64,000 bases of DNA from an uncultured Oscillospiraceae bacterium. GTDB taxonomy: Bacteria; Bacillota; Clostridia; Oscillospirales; Ruminococcaceae. Shown piece after piece: positions 31,831-41,837 of this stretch; position 1 is the first letter of the stretch, and each line of letters starts with the position of its first letter. The notes under the pieces were generated by a model. It saw only the letters and a list, made by a program, of their open reading frames with translations, had not been told where the DNA came from and searched no databases. The stretch is taken from NCBI GenBank assembly GCA_934466475.1, contig CAKSLI010000004.1, positions 1 to 64,000 of the forward strand. Reading direction: 5' to 3'. The translations under genes were made by a program, and so were the position numbers.

Positions 31831-32670
31831 TCAGAGTATCGACATGAACCAGTCAACTGTTTCGGGGTCGTGGTGGGAGAAGAACAGGCTCTTTCCGGTG
31901 TCGAGGGCTTCAATGCGCTTCATTTCCTCGGCGTTCAGCTCGAAGTCGAATATATTGATGTTTTCTTTCATCCTGTTTTCGTGCACGGATTTTGGGATCA
32001 GTATAGAACCGCTCTGGAGCAGGAATCTCAGTGCGACCTGCGCGGAGGTCTTTCCGTATTTTTCGCCTATCTCCACGAGCGCGGGAGTCTTGAAGTAGTC
32101 GTTCCTGCCCTCCGCGAAAGGCCCCCAGCTCATGAGCTGAGTTCCGCATTTTGCAAGGTACTTCCTTGCAGTTTTCTGCTGCTGGAAAATGTGGTTTTCT
32201 ACCTGGTTCACTGCGGGCTTTATCTCTGCAAAGTGCGCGATGTCTATGAAGCGGTCAGGATAGAAGTTGGAAACGCCTATTGCACGCGCCTTTCCTGCCT
32301 TGTATGCCTCCTCCATTGCGCGGTAGGAGCCGTAATAATCTCCGAATGGCTGGTGTATTAAGAGAAGGTCAACGTAGTTACTCTTTAATTTCCTCAGGGA
32401 TTCCTCAATGGAAGCCTTTGCCTTTTCGTATCCCGCGTTGGTTATCCAGATCTTTGTGGTGATGAAAAGCTCCTCCCGGGGAAGACCGCACTTTTCGATC
32501 GCGTTTCCAACGCCTTCCTCGTTGCCGTATGCCTGCGCGGTGTCTATGCTGCGGTAGCCGAGTTTTATGGCGTCCAGTACGCAGCGCTCGGTATCATCGG
32601 CGGGCGTCTGGTATACGCCGTAGCCGAGCTGGGGCATTTTTACGCCGTTGTTGAGAGTTACATAAGTCAT
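31831..32670 (-). CDS. Aldo/keto reductase
   Basis: 279 residues, full AKR length. Family motifs: MPQLGYGVYQ, GYRSIDTAQAYGNEEGVG (Asp and catalytic Tyr), FITTKIW with the active-site Lys, LLLIHQPFG (catalytic His), AIGVSNF, NQVENHIFQQQ, and the NADPH site SILIPKSVHENRMKEN. It reduces aldehydes or ketones with NADPH; the exact substrate is unknown (2,5-diketogluconate-reductase-like subgroup). GGAGG precedes the ATG. Divergent from a LysR gene, its likely regulator. Confidence 0.92.
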   Translation of the reverse strand: MTYVTLNNGVKMPQLGYGVYQTPADDTERCVLDAIKLGYRSIDTAQAYGNEEGVGNAIEKCGLPREELFITTKIWITNAGYEKAKASIEESLRKLKSNYVDLLLIHQPFGDYYGSYRAMEEAYKAGKARAIGVSNFYPDRFIDIAHFAEIKPAVNQVENHIFQQQKTARKYLAKCGTQLMSWGPFAEGRNDYFKTPALVEIGEKYGKTSAQVALRFLLQSGSILIPKSVHENRMKENINIFDFELNAEEMKRIEALDTGKSLFFSHHDPETVDWFMSIL

Positions 32671-32813
32671 GTTGGTTCCTCCATTCAGTATTCATAAATA
32701 TCAGCGAAATTCTGCTGATATTCTCTTTACAGTGCTATTATACCATGCTATAATGTAAATGTACAATATTGATATCGGAATCTGCATTTAAAAAAATGAA
32801 TAGTGGAGGCGTT

Positions 32814-33623
32814 ATGCTTGACTTATACGAACTGGAACAGCTTGTAGCATTCGGAGAATACGGAACTCTGTCGCGGGCGGCGGAGGAACTGCACATTTCC
32901 CAGCCGTCAATAACCCGCAATATGCGCCGCCTGGAGGACGAATTCGGAGCTGCGCTTTTTAACCGCACCAAAAACCGGATAGAGCTCAATGAGACCGGGA
33001 AACTCGCAGTGGAATGTGCCCGCCGTGTCCTTCGCGAGGCAGAGCAGGCGGTGGACCAGGTCCGCGCGTTCGACCTGCGCAGGCATACTATAGCCGTGAA
33101 ATCCTGCGCTCCCGCGCCGCTGTGGGAGCTGATGAAGATACTGGAGAAAAAGCACCCTGGAATGACTATATCCTCAAGCATAACACAGAATGACGAGGTG
33201 CTGCGCTCCTGGGAAAGCGGCGAGTGCGACATCGCGGTGCTTCCGTTCATGCATCAGTGCGGGAACGCGGTCAGCCGGGAGTTCATGCGGGAAAACCTGT
33301 TCGTATGCGTCCCGGAGGGGCATGAGCTGGCAAAGCAGGATCGCCTGACCTTCGCAGAAATTAACGGCTTCAATTTTCTGCTGCGCACGGAGCTGGGATT
33401 CTGGGACGCGCTCTGCCGCCAGAAGATGCCCGCCTCCAGATTCCTGGTGCAGACGGATGATTTCACGTTCAACGAACTGGTGAGGTCGTCCTCGCTGCCG
33501 TGCTTTGTTACGGATTATTTCAGACACCCGTCTTCGGATTACCAGGGGCGGGTCATGATCCCGCTGACCGACAGTGAAGCAAAAGTCACTTTCTATATTC
33601 TTTGCAGGAGGGAATATTTATAG
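32814..33623 (+). CDS. LysR-family transcriptional regulator
   Basis: 269 residues from the ATG at 32814, preceded by GGAGG; an in-frame start at 32769 has no site. N-terminal HTH: ELEQLVAFGEYGTLSRAAEE, LHISQPSITRNMRRLEDEFG, ALFNRTKNRIELNETG. The effector domain is of normal length. Divergent from the aldo/keto reductase gene. Its TAG stop (33621-33623) lies in the target duplicate of a family A element. Confidence 0.92.
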   Translation: MLDLYELEQLVAFGEYGTLSRAAEELHISQPSITRNMRRLEDEFGAALFNRTKNRIELNETGKLAVECARRVLREAEQAVDQVRAFDLRRHTIAVKSCAPAPLWELMKILEKKHPGMTISSSITQNDEVLRSWESGECDIAVLPFMHQCGNAVSREFMRENLFVCVPEGHELAKQDRLTFAEINGFNFLLRTELGFWDALCRQKMPASRFLVQTDDFTFNELVRSSSLPCFVTDYFRHPSSDYQGRVMIPLTDSEAKVTFYILCRREYL

Positions 33624-33799
33624 GGAACTTCTAAAAACCGGTTTGAAAAGGGAAAATGGGTAGAGTGCGCCGAATGCGATGAAAGCCTCCTCGTAAGGCT
33701 GTATGCCTTACGGGGAGGTGCAACACGATTTCGCTCGTTGAAAGAAGCAGGCGGTGTGCTATACACATTTTCACTCAAACGAGGTTTTTAGGGGTGACC
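33624..33799. repeat. Family A MITE-like element (short variant)
   Basis: Ends GGAACTTCTAAAAACC and GGTTTTTAGGGGTGACC, flanked by perfect TATAG repeats (33619-33623 and 33800-33804). Inserted exactly at the lysR stop codon, between the gene and its terminator. Confidence 0.9.
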
Positions 33800-33812
33800 T
33801 ATAGTTTACTGA

Positions 33813-33840
33813 ACCGCCGCGCTGAAATAAGCCGGCGGTT
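33813..33840 (+). terminator. Terminator of the lysR gene, displaced by the family A element
   Basis: ACCGCCG and CGGCGGT arms followed by TTTGTC. Confidence 0.75.
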
Positions 33841-33864
33841 TTGTCATAATCACTATATTGTTCG

Positions 33865-33880
33865 GTTAGGCTAATCTAAC
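33865..33880 (+). promoter_or_regulatory. GTTAG-N6-CTAAC palindrome, candidate DtxR-type operator
   Basis: GTTAG-GCTAAT-CTAAC, five bases after a TATATT (33854-33859) but without a visible -35; about 150 bases upstream of the MacB-like ABC gene. Confidence 0.5.
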
Positions 33881-33937
33881 TCTTTGTTCAGGTATACAAA
33901 TCTTGCATGGAACGGGTGGTTTTTTAGGAAAAATAAC

Positions 33938-33986
33938 TTGACAATCGTCAAAAAAAAGATATAATGAACACATGAACAATCGTTCA
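33938..33986 (+). promoter_or_regulatory. Promoter of the MacB/FtsX-like operon with paired operators
   Basis: TTGACA (33938-33943), 16 bases, TATAAT (33960-33965). TGACAATCGTCA (33939-33950) overlaps the -35 and TGAACAATCGTTCA (33973-33986) follows the -10. Both are palindromes with the core CAATCGT or ACAATCGTT, as for a TetR-type repressor. Confidence 0.75.
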
Positions 33987-34020
33987 AACGATATTGGTAA
34001 TTACGAAAGGAACTGTGGTC

Positions 34021-34719
34021 ATGTTTATTGAGATCAGCGACATCAGGAAAAGCTACGGCACCGGCGAAAGCAAAGTCGATGTGCTAAAGGGGATCAGCTT
34101 CGGCGTAGAGAAGGGAGAATTCTGCGTGCTGCTCGGTCCGTCCGGAAGCGGAAAATCGACCCTGCTGAACATAATCGGAGGTATTGATGACGCGGACAGC
34201 GGATACATCTCGATAAGCGGCGAGAAAATCGAGAACATGAAGGAAAAGGCGCTCACGGACTACCGCCGCAGGCATCTCGGGTACATATTCCAGATGTACA
34301 ACCTGATACCCAACCTTAACATCAAGGAGAATGTCGAGACCGGGGCTTACCTCAGCGACCATCCGCTGGACGTTGACGATATCCTGAAGACCCTTGGTCT
34401 GTATGAGCACCGTCACAAGCTGCCGTCTCAGCTTTCCGGCGGTCAGCAGCAGAGGTGCTCCATAGGGCGCGCCATTGTCAAGAATCCCGACATACTGCTG
34501 TGCGATGAGCCTACCGGAGCGCTGGACTACAACACCTCCAAGGAGATACTGAAGCTCATTGAAACGGTCAATCAGAAATACAGCACCACTATCATTATGG
34601 TGACGCACAATGAGGCGATAAAGGATATGGCTGACAAGGTGGTCAAGCTCCGTGACGGAATGATAAGGAAAGTTGTTAAAAACGAGCATAAGCTCACCGC
34701 TGACGAGCTTGACTGGTAA
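34021..34719 (+). CDS. ABC transporter ATP-binding protein (MacB/LolD type)
   Basis: 232 residues. Walker A GPSGSGKST (about 39-47), Q-loop FQMYNLIPNLN, signature LSGGQQQRCSIGRA, Walker B ILLCDEPTGALD, switch His VTHNEA. The DEPTGALD form is typical of MacB/LolD/BceA exporters that work with FtsX-type permeases. The start at 34021 (after AAAGGAACTGTGGTC) begins at the normal point; an in-frame GTG at 34015 is possible. Followed after 12 bases by the permease gene. Confidence 0.92.
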   Translation: MFIEISDIRKSYGTGESKVDVLKGISFGVEKGEFCVLLGPSGSGKSTLLNIIGGIDDADSGYISISGEKIENMKEKALTDYRRRHLGYIFQMYNLIPNLNIKENVETGAYLSDHPLDVDDILKTLGLYEHRHKLPSQLSGGQQQRCSIGRAIVKNPDILLCDEPTGALDYNTSKEILKLIETVNQKYSTTIIMVTHNEAIKDMADKVVKLRDGMIRKVVKNEHKLTADELDW

Positions 34720-34731
34720 TGGAGGGTGACG

Positions 34732-37707
34732 ATGAGAAATCCGCTTAACAGACGCCTTCCGCGTGAGCTTGCCAGGGACTGGGCAAAATACGCGGCGATT
34801 TTCATAATGATGGTGCTTCTCATTTCGATATGCTCCGGAATGAGGGTTTCCAACGAGAGCCTGAAGCAGGCATATTACGACAGCTTTGAAAAGTACACTC
34901 TCGAGGACGGCCATATCACGCTCGACAAGCCTATGCCGGAGGAAATGCGCTCCTTGTTTGAGCAGAAGGGCGATATGAAGCTGTACGACAACTTTTATCT
35001 TGACGTGGAGTCCTCTGCGAATGATTCAGTAGTGCGCATTTTCTGCCAGGAGGACGAAGTAAACACTCCCTGCCTGCTCAGCGGCGAGCTTCCTGCGTCG
35101 GACGGCGAAATAGCGATAGACCGCGTTTTCGCGAAGAACAATGATATCAGCATTGGCGACAGCATAACGCTTGGCGGCAGGGAGCTTGATATCACAGGAT
35201 TCGTGGCGCTCCCGGATTACAGCACGCTGTTCCAGAGCAACACGGATTCCATGTTCGATTCCGTGCATTTCTCCATTGCGGTTATGACGCGCTCCGGATT
35301 TGATTCCATGGCGGGCAGGAGCATGGAGTACAATTACGCGTGGCTCTATAACACCGCTCCCGCGGACGATATCGAGGAAGCGGAGCGTTCCGACAAGTTC
35401 CTTGACGTTGTCAAGGACGAACTGACCGACTACGACGAGGCGATAGTAAAGGCTCAGGTAGATGAACTCACCGACAGGCTGGAAAAGGCCGGCGAGGAGT
35501 ACGGCGAGATCTACAAGAAGAACTTTGAGGACAAGGTTTCCGAGATAACTGAAAATGCGGAAAAGGGCGGCGAGGAATACGCGGAGCTCTACCAGAAGGC
35601 TATCGAGGAAAAGCTGAACGAGGTTTCCGAAAACGCTCAGGCGGGAGCCGCCGAATACGCCCAGATACTGATGAGCACAGGCACCGAGCCCGCTAAGGAA
35701 GACCTTTCCGTTGAGGTGGACGACTACACATTCTCGCTGATAAAGAGCACGGTAAACGCAATGCTTTCCGGCGGCGAGGCTGAAATGCCGTCTCAGCAGG
35801 AGCTTATAAACCACTATCTTGATCAGGTCAAAAAGCCTGAAAAGTCGGAGCTTTCAGTCGATGTGGACGACTTCACGTTTGGCATAATAGAGCGTTCCGT
35901 TGACGCCGCGATACGCGGGGAGGAGTACTCCGGTCCTACCGAGGATGAATTCAGGGACGCATATCTTGATTCCGTGGAAAAGCCGCGCCGCGAGGAACTT
36001 TCCGTTAAGCTTGACGACTTCCTTTTCGGCATAGTTGAGGACGCGGCTGACGCTGAGCTCAACGGCAGGGAATTCGAGATGCCCGCCGACGAGGAGTTTG
36101 AGAACGAGATAGACAAGTCTGATATAATCGCGGTGGATAACTACATTCCGCGCTATCTGAACCAGGCTGTTACATTCTCGATAGATGATATCGGCGGCGA
36201 TGAAGCCGGCACAATGGTGATGTGCTACATGATGATAGCGCTTATCGCGTTCATATTCGCCGTCACCATTTCCAACACCATTACGACAGAGGCGGGAGTT
36301 ATCGGAACCCTGCGCGCTTCCGGCTACACGAGGGGCGAGCTGGTCAGACATTACATGGTGCTTCCGATAATAGTTACGCTTGTCGCGGCGGTCGTGGGCA
36401 ATATCCTGGGCTATACCGTGATGAAGGATTACTGCGTTGACCTGTACCGCGGAAGCTACTCCCTCACTGATTACCAGACCGTATGGGACGCTTCGGCTTT
36501 CATGCTTTCGACAGTTGTGCCGATAGTGCTGATGCTGATAATCAACCTCTTTGTACTGACCTCGCGTCTGAAGCTCAGCCCGCTGAAATTCCTGCGGCAT
36601 GACCTCAGAAAGAACCGGAACAAAAAGGCTATGCGTCTGAATACAAAGATACCTTTCCGCACCAGATTCAGCCTGAGGATATTCTTCACGAACCTGCCTG
36701 GCTACATCGTAATGATAATAGGGATCCTGTTCGGCTCAGTGCTGATAGCTTTCGGCGATATGATGCCGCGAATGCTGAACGAATACCAGAATATCGTTGA
36801 GAGGGACATGATAAGCGAATACCAGTATGTCCTCTACGACTGCGATGAAGCCGCAGAGGTGACCGACCCCGCCGCCGAGAAGTTCGCAATGGCGTCCTAC
36901 GACTATACAAAGCCGGGATTCCTGACCGACAGTATCACGGTTTACGGCAAGGAGAAGGACAGCAGCTATATTTCCGCCGATATCCCGGCCGGAAAGGTGC
37001 TGATCTCCACGGGCGTCAGCGTAAAGTTCGGTCTGAACGAGGGAGACGCGATAACCCTGGACGAAAAGTACAAGCGCGACGCCTCCTACAAGCTGGAGAT
37101 AGCCGGCGTCTATGATTACGACTCCTCTCTGGCGGTATTCATGAACATAGACGATTTCAACAGCACATTCGGAAATTCCGCGGGGTACTTTACCGGATAC
37201 TTCTCCGACAGCCAGCTGACGGAGCTCCCGGATGACGATGTTGCGACCGTGATCACCGCGAGCGATTATACCAAGCTCTCCACACAGCTCATGGTTTCCA
37301 TGGGCGGAATGATGAACCTCATAAAGTGGTTTGGTGCGCTGTTCTTCATAATCGTTGTATATGTGCTGTGCAAGCAGGTCATCGAGCGGAACTTCCAGTC
37401 CATTGCAATGACCAAGATACTCGGATTCCGCAACGGCGAGATAGCGGTGCTGTATATAGCTTCCACCACTATCGCGGTCATACTGGGTCTGGTTATCTCG
37501 ATACCGTTCATCGACCTCGCTATGAAGGCGATATTCAGCGGTTATCTCTACACTATGATGACCGGATACCTGCCGCTTTCGATCAGCCCTATGACCTATG
37601 TGGTGATGTTCTGCACAGGTCTTGGGTGCTACGTGGTCGTAGCTATACTTCAGATGTGCAAGGTTGCAAGGGTCTCCAAGAGCGAAGCGCTGAAGAACGC
37701 TGAATAA
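34732..37707 (+). CDS. FtsX-family ABC permease with coiled-coil and 49-residue tandem repeats
   Basis: 991 residues; the ATG at 34732 follows GGAGGG. A first membrane segment lies at about 17-34, then a large extracellular domain up to about 490, three FtsX segments at about 495-620, a further segment near 655, a second extracellular domain, and three C-terminal segments (about 865-985). Within the first domain, about residues 235-315 are 26-residue coiled-coil-like repeats (EKAGEEYGEIYKK; EKGGEEYAELYQK). From about 325 come 2.7 copies of a 49-residue unit starting LSVEVDDYTF, LSVDVDDFTF, LSVKLDDFLF, spaced exactly 147 bases. It works with the ATPase upstream; the cargo is probably a peptide, lipid or drug (inference). 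Confidence 0.88.
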   Translation: MRNPLNRRLPRELARDWAKYAAIFIMMVLLISICSGMRVSNESLKQAYYDSFEKYTLEDGHITLDKPMPEEMRSLFEQKGDMKLYDNFYLDVESSANDSVVRIFCQEDEVNTPCLLSGELPASDGEIAIDRVFAKNNDISIGDSITLGGRELDITGFVALPDYSTLFQSNTDSMFDSVHFSIAVMTRSGFDSMAGRSMEYNYAWLYNTAPADDIEEAERSDKFLDVVKDELTDYDEAIVKAQVDELTDRLEKAGEEYGEIYKKNFEDKVSEITENAEKGGEEYAELYQKAIEEKLNEVSENAQAGAAEYAQILMSTGTEPAKEDLSVEVDDYTFSLIKSTVNAMLSGGEAEMPSQQELINHYLDQVKKPEKSELSVDVDDFTFGIIERSVDAAIRGEEYSGPTEDEFRDAYLDSVEKPRREELSVKLDDFLFGIVEDAADAELNGREFEMPADEEFENEIDKSDIIAVDNYIPRYLNQAVTFSIDDIGGDEAGTMVMCYMMIALIAFIFAVTISNTITTEAGVIGTLRASGYTRGELVRHYMVLPIIVTLVAAVVGNILGYTVMKDYCVDLYRGSYSLTDYQTVWDASAFMLSTVVPIVLMLIINLFVLTSRLKLSPLKFLRHDLRKNRNKKAMRLNTKIPFRTRFSLRIFFTNLPGYIVMIIGILFGSVLIAFGDMMPRMLNEYQNIVERDMISEYQYVLYDCDEAAEVTDPAAEKFAMASYDYTKPGFLTDSITVYGKEKDSSYISADIPAGKVLISTGVSVKFGLNEGDAITLDEKYKRDASYKLEIAGVYDYDSSLAVFMNIDDFNSTFGNSAGYFTGYFSDSQLTELPDDDVATVITASDYTKLSTQLMVSMGGMMNLIKWFGALFFIIVVYVLCKQVIERNFQSIAMTKILGFRNGEIAVLYIASTTIAVILGLVISIPFIDLAMKAIFSGYLYTMMTGYLPLSISPMTYVVMFCTGLGCYVVVAILQMCKVARVSKSEALKNAE

Positions 37708-37711
37708 CCTT

Positions 37712-37743
37712 ATCGTCCGGCTGCGAAATACCAGCCGGACGAT
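37712..37743 (+). terminator. Intrinsic terminator
   Basis: ATCGTCCGGCT and AGCCGGACGAT arms followed by GCTTTT, 4 bases after the permease gene stop. Confidence 0.88.
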
Positions 37744-37824
37744 GCTTTTGCAATACTCCAAAGTTTACTATGTATTTGTTCACCATTACCAAATGCGTTG
37801 AAAGATTATCATGCGTTCTGTCAC

Positions 37825-37876
37825 TTGCAATTTTCCCGGAAGTATGATATAATAACCGTGGTTAGGAAAGACTAAC
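37825..37876 (+). promoter_or_regulatory. Enolase promoter with GGTTAG-N6-CTAACC operator-like palindrome
   Basis: TTGCAA (37825-37830), 17 bases, TATAAT (37848-37853), and 6-7 bases later GGTTAG-GAAAGA-CTAACC (37860-37877). The roughly 140-base leader that follows has a GCCGC...GCGGC hairpin near 37905-37930 but matches no riboswitch I recognise. Confidence 0.8.
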
Positions 37877-37994
37877 CCGAATGAGAATAAGTCATTGGTA
37901 ATGCCGCTTAGCTGGTGCGCAGTGCGGCGGCTGCCGATGAATACCGGGTGAAAAACCAGGAATAATAATGCAAATACTCCGCTGCTGCGGATAA

Positions 37995-39314
<1,320 letters not shown>

Positions 39315-39345
39315 TCATAGCATTCACTTTCTCCATTATATAAAA

Positions 39346-39511
39346 AAGCCGCACTTTACGAAGTGCGGTACAGACTGTCGATAAACCCTCATCTTCGTTG
39401 TCACTCCGCATTATGGCAGGCACAAAGCCTAGCCATAATGCGGGTTTCTAGAATCTGAAGGCTTCTCGACAGTCTTTTTTTACAAGCTAAGCCGCACTTT
39501 ACGAAGTGCGG
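39346..39511. repeat. Duplicated terminator hairpin flanking element D
   Basis: The hairpin with arms AAGCCGCACTT and AAGTGCGG occurs identically over 23 bases at 39346-39368 and 39489-39511, after the enolase gene. Between them is element D (39369-39488), with inverted ends GACTGTCGATAAACC and its inverse and inner arms GCATTATGG and CCATAATGC. Compare 9319-9638 and 23764-24003. Confidence 0.8.
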
Positions 39512-39541
39512 CTCCATTTTTGGCGGTCAGTCCTCCGGACG

Positions 39542-40423
39542 TCAGCTGAACCTTGACCCAATCTTTTCCCGCAGGAGCCCCATGCCTATAAAAACGCACT
39601 GCTGTGCGGCTTCCGGATTTTCCGTGCCGATAATGCTGTACATTCCCTCGGCAAGGTCAAAGCGGACAGATTCGCCCCCGCAGAGCACCTCGCCCTTTGC
39701 CCTGACCACATTTCCGTAGAATCCCCAGAGAAGTCCGCGCAGCAGCTCCACCAGCTCCGCGATATTGTGGAATCCCATTTCCTTTATCGTGAGTTCCTCA
39801 AGCTGCTCGGAGTGCGGTCTGACCTGTACCCTTGCCGCCGGGACATGCTCCGAGCCGAAAAGCCCGTTCCACCATTCGCTGCTTTTTTGCGTGTAGTGCT
39901 CCGCGGCTATCTCCGCTTCCGGATTTATCCCGCGGATCTCCCGGCAGAGCTGCTCTATTTCTTCCCGGTCGGAGTTCTCCGTTTTGGAGAGCACGATAAC
40001 CGGAGCGCTGCGGATCTGGTCGCGGTAAATGGCGCTGTTCATTCCTGACTGGAATCCTGCCGGAGACACGACAGTGACCGGTTTGGCAAGCGAAATATTT
40101 CCGTAGCACAGCCTGCGCAGCGATGTCAGCACCGAGCCGAGCTCAGCGGCACCCGTGGGCTCTATCACGAGATATTCCGGGTCAAGCGTGGAAGAAACGG
40201 TCAGCACGGAGTTCACGAAGCTGTCTTTCATTGTGCAGCAGACGCAGCCCTCCATGAATTCCAGCACATCTGTTCCGCTCCCGGAAACCGCGCCGGAATC
40301 CAGCGAAACGCTGCCGAATTCGTTTTCCATGACGACAATGTTTTTGCCGGTGCGCCGGATAAGCTCCTTTATGAACGTGGTTTTTCCGGCTCCGAGGAAC
40401 CCGGAGATGATAAGTATTTTCAC
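39542..40423 (-). CDS. COG0523-family (CobW/ZNG1-like) GTPase metallochaperone
   Basis: 293 residues. Walker A GFLGAGKTTF (about 8-17), Glu-rich switch MENEFG, the metal-binding CxCC motif as EGCVCC (about 60-65), Walker B LVIEPTGAAE, and NKxD-like LSKTEN. COG0523 proteins use GTP to insert or move metals (Zn, Co, Fe). The C-terminal domain (HNIAELVELLRGLLWG; VRAKGEV) is the usual CobW_C type but short. Converges on enolase. Its His-rich metal tail is absent. The metal served is unknown. Confidence 0.85.
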   Translation of the reverse strand: MKILIISGFLGAGKTTFIKELIRRTGKNIVVMENEFGSVSLDSGAVSGSGTDVLEFMEGCVCCTMKDSFVNSVLTVSSTLDPEYLVIEPTGAAELGSVLTSLRRLCYGNISLAKPVTVVSPAGFQSGMNSAIYRDQIRSAPVIVLSKTENSDREEIEQLCREIRGINPEAEIAAEHYTQKSSEWWNGLFGSEHVPAARVQVRPHSEQLEELTIKEMGFHNIAELVELLRGLLWGFYGNVVRAKGEVLCGGESVRFDLAEGMYSIIGTENPEAAQQCVFIGMGLLREKIGSRFS

Positions 40424-40492
40424 AGCTTCTCCTTTATATACACTTTAAGCCGGGAAAAATTCCCGGCTCAAAGCTGAAGGTACAATCTATCG

Positions 40493-40648
40493 GTCACCTC
40501 TAAAAACCTCATGTGAGCGAAAATGAGCAGTGCGCACCATCTTCGTCGTCAAACCTCCTCGTAAGGCATACAGCCTTACGAGGAGGCTTTCCTAGAAGCT
40601 GGCACACCCTGCTCATTTTTGCTTTTCACACCGGTTTTTAGAGGTTCC
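40493..40648. repeat. Family A-related MITE-like element (diverged interior)
   Basis: Begins GTCACCTCTAAAAACC, ends GGTTTTTAGAGGTTCC, flanked by CTATCG (40487-40492 and 40649-40654). The interior differs from other A copies except for the CCTCGTAAGGC...GCCTTACGAGG stem. A weak hairpin at 40446-40470 (GCCGGGAA...TTCCCGGC) may be the original terminator of the adjacent alcohol dehydrogenase gene. Confidence 0.85.
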
Positions 40649-40664
40649 CTATCGTAAAAGTCCG

Positions 40665-41726
40665 TCAGTCTGCGAACTTTACAACAGGCTTAATGAGGTC
40701 GGCAGGCTTGTCCTTCATTATCTGAAGAGCCTCCGGAACGTGATCCCAGCCCTCGTAGACGTGCGTGGACAGCGGGCTTACGTCAAGTCTGCCGGAAGCC
40801 ACCAGTGCGCCGAGCTTTTCCATTCTGAGGCGTCCTCCGGGCATGAGACCGCCGTTTATCTGCTTGTGACCCATTCCAACGCCCCACTCAACGCGCGGAA
40901 TGTTGATATAGGTTCCGCTGCCGAGGTAGTTCACGCTGCCGATCTTTCCGCCGGGCTTGAGGGACTTGACTGCGGATTCAAACGTATTAACGGTACCGCC
41001 GGCGATGATGACCTTATCAACGCCTTTTCCGTGGGTCATTTCGAGAACCTGATCCTCTATGGTGCCGTTCTTGTAGCTTATGAATTCAGCTGCGCCGTAT
41101 TTTTTGGCGGCTGCAACGCAGTTGGGACGTGTTCCGACTGCGATTATCCTTGAAGCCCCGCGGAGATTTGCGCCTGCCACGGACATCAGTCCAACCGGAC
41201 CAATACCGATGACGAGAACCTCGTCGCCGAACTGAACGTCGGCAAGCTCAACGCCGTGGAATCCGGTGGGAACCATATCGGACAGCATGCAGGCATCCAC
41301 AACGTTTATATTGGCAGGCAGAAGCGCGAGGTTTCCGTCTGCGTCGTTCACATGAAAGTATTCAGAGAATACGCCGTCCTTGAAGTTGGAGAACTTCCAG
41401 CCTGCGAGCATTCCGCCGGAGTGCATCGCATAACCCGCCTGAGCCTCCAGCGAGTTCCAGTCGGGGGTTATCGCAGGAACGAGAACGCGGTCTCCGGGCT
41501 TGAAATCCCTGACGAGGGAGCCGACCTCGACTACCTCTGCGCAGCACTCGTGCCCGAGTATCATGTTGTGCCTGTCGCCCACTGCGCCTTCCCAGACGGT
41601 ATGAACGTCAGAGGTGCAGATAGCGATTGCGAGCGGCTTGCATATCGCGTCCATGGGACCACAGACAGGGACTTCCTTTTCGACCCAGCCGACCTCGCCG
41701 ATTTTGAGCATTGCGTAACCTTTCAT
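40665..41726 (-). CDS. adh: NADP-dependent secondary (isopropanol-type) alcohol dehydrogenase
   Basis: 353 residues. Very similar in text to the Clostridium beijerinckii / Thermoanaerobacter secondary alcohol dehydrogenases: GYAMLKIGEVGWVEKE, LGHECCAEVVEVGS, TPDWNSLEAQAGY, GMLAGWKFSNFKDGVFSEYF (FSNFKDGVFSEYFHVNDAD in part), and GMGHKQINGGLMPGGRLR. The catalytic zinc ligands are at Cys37, His59, Glu60 and Asp150. The nucleotide fold is VIGIGPVGLMSVAGA followed by GTRP, as in NADP enzymes. It interconverts acetone/2-propanol-type ketones and alcohols. The ATG at 41726 follows AAAGGATG; the longer frame is not needed. Confidence 0.93.
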   Translation of the reverse strand: MKGYAMLKIGEVGWVEKEVPVCGPMDAICKPLAIAICTSDVHTVWEGAVGDRHNMILGHECCAEVVEVGSLVRDFKPGDRVLVPAITPDWNSLEAQAGYAMHSGGMLAGWKFSNFKDGVFSEYFHVNDADGNLALLPANINVVDACMLSDMVPTGFHGVELADVQFGDEVLVIGIGPVGLMSVAGANLRGASRIIAVGTRPNCVAAAKKYGAAEFISYKNGTIEDQVLEMTHGKGVDKVIIAGGTVNTFESAVKSLKPGGKIGSVNYLGSGTYINIPRVEWGVGMGHKQINGGLMPGGRLRMEKLGALVASGRLDVSPLSTHVYEGWDHVPEALQIMKDKPADLIKPVVKFAD

Positions 41727-41779
41727 GTGCAGACATCCTTTCAAAATATATAAATATGTAACCTTTGAGGTACGTTTTG

Positions 41780-41808
41780 ATTATATACCTTTTTGTGATG
41801 TTTGTCAA
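41780..41808 (-). promoter_or_regulatory. Promoter of the secondary alcohol dehydrogenase gene
   Basis: Minus strand TTGACA (41808-41803), 17 bases, TATAAT (41785-41780). Confidence 0.8.
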
Positions 41809-41837
41809 CAGAAAGTTCGCGATGTTGGAAGGATTCG

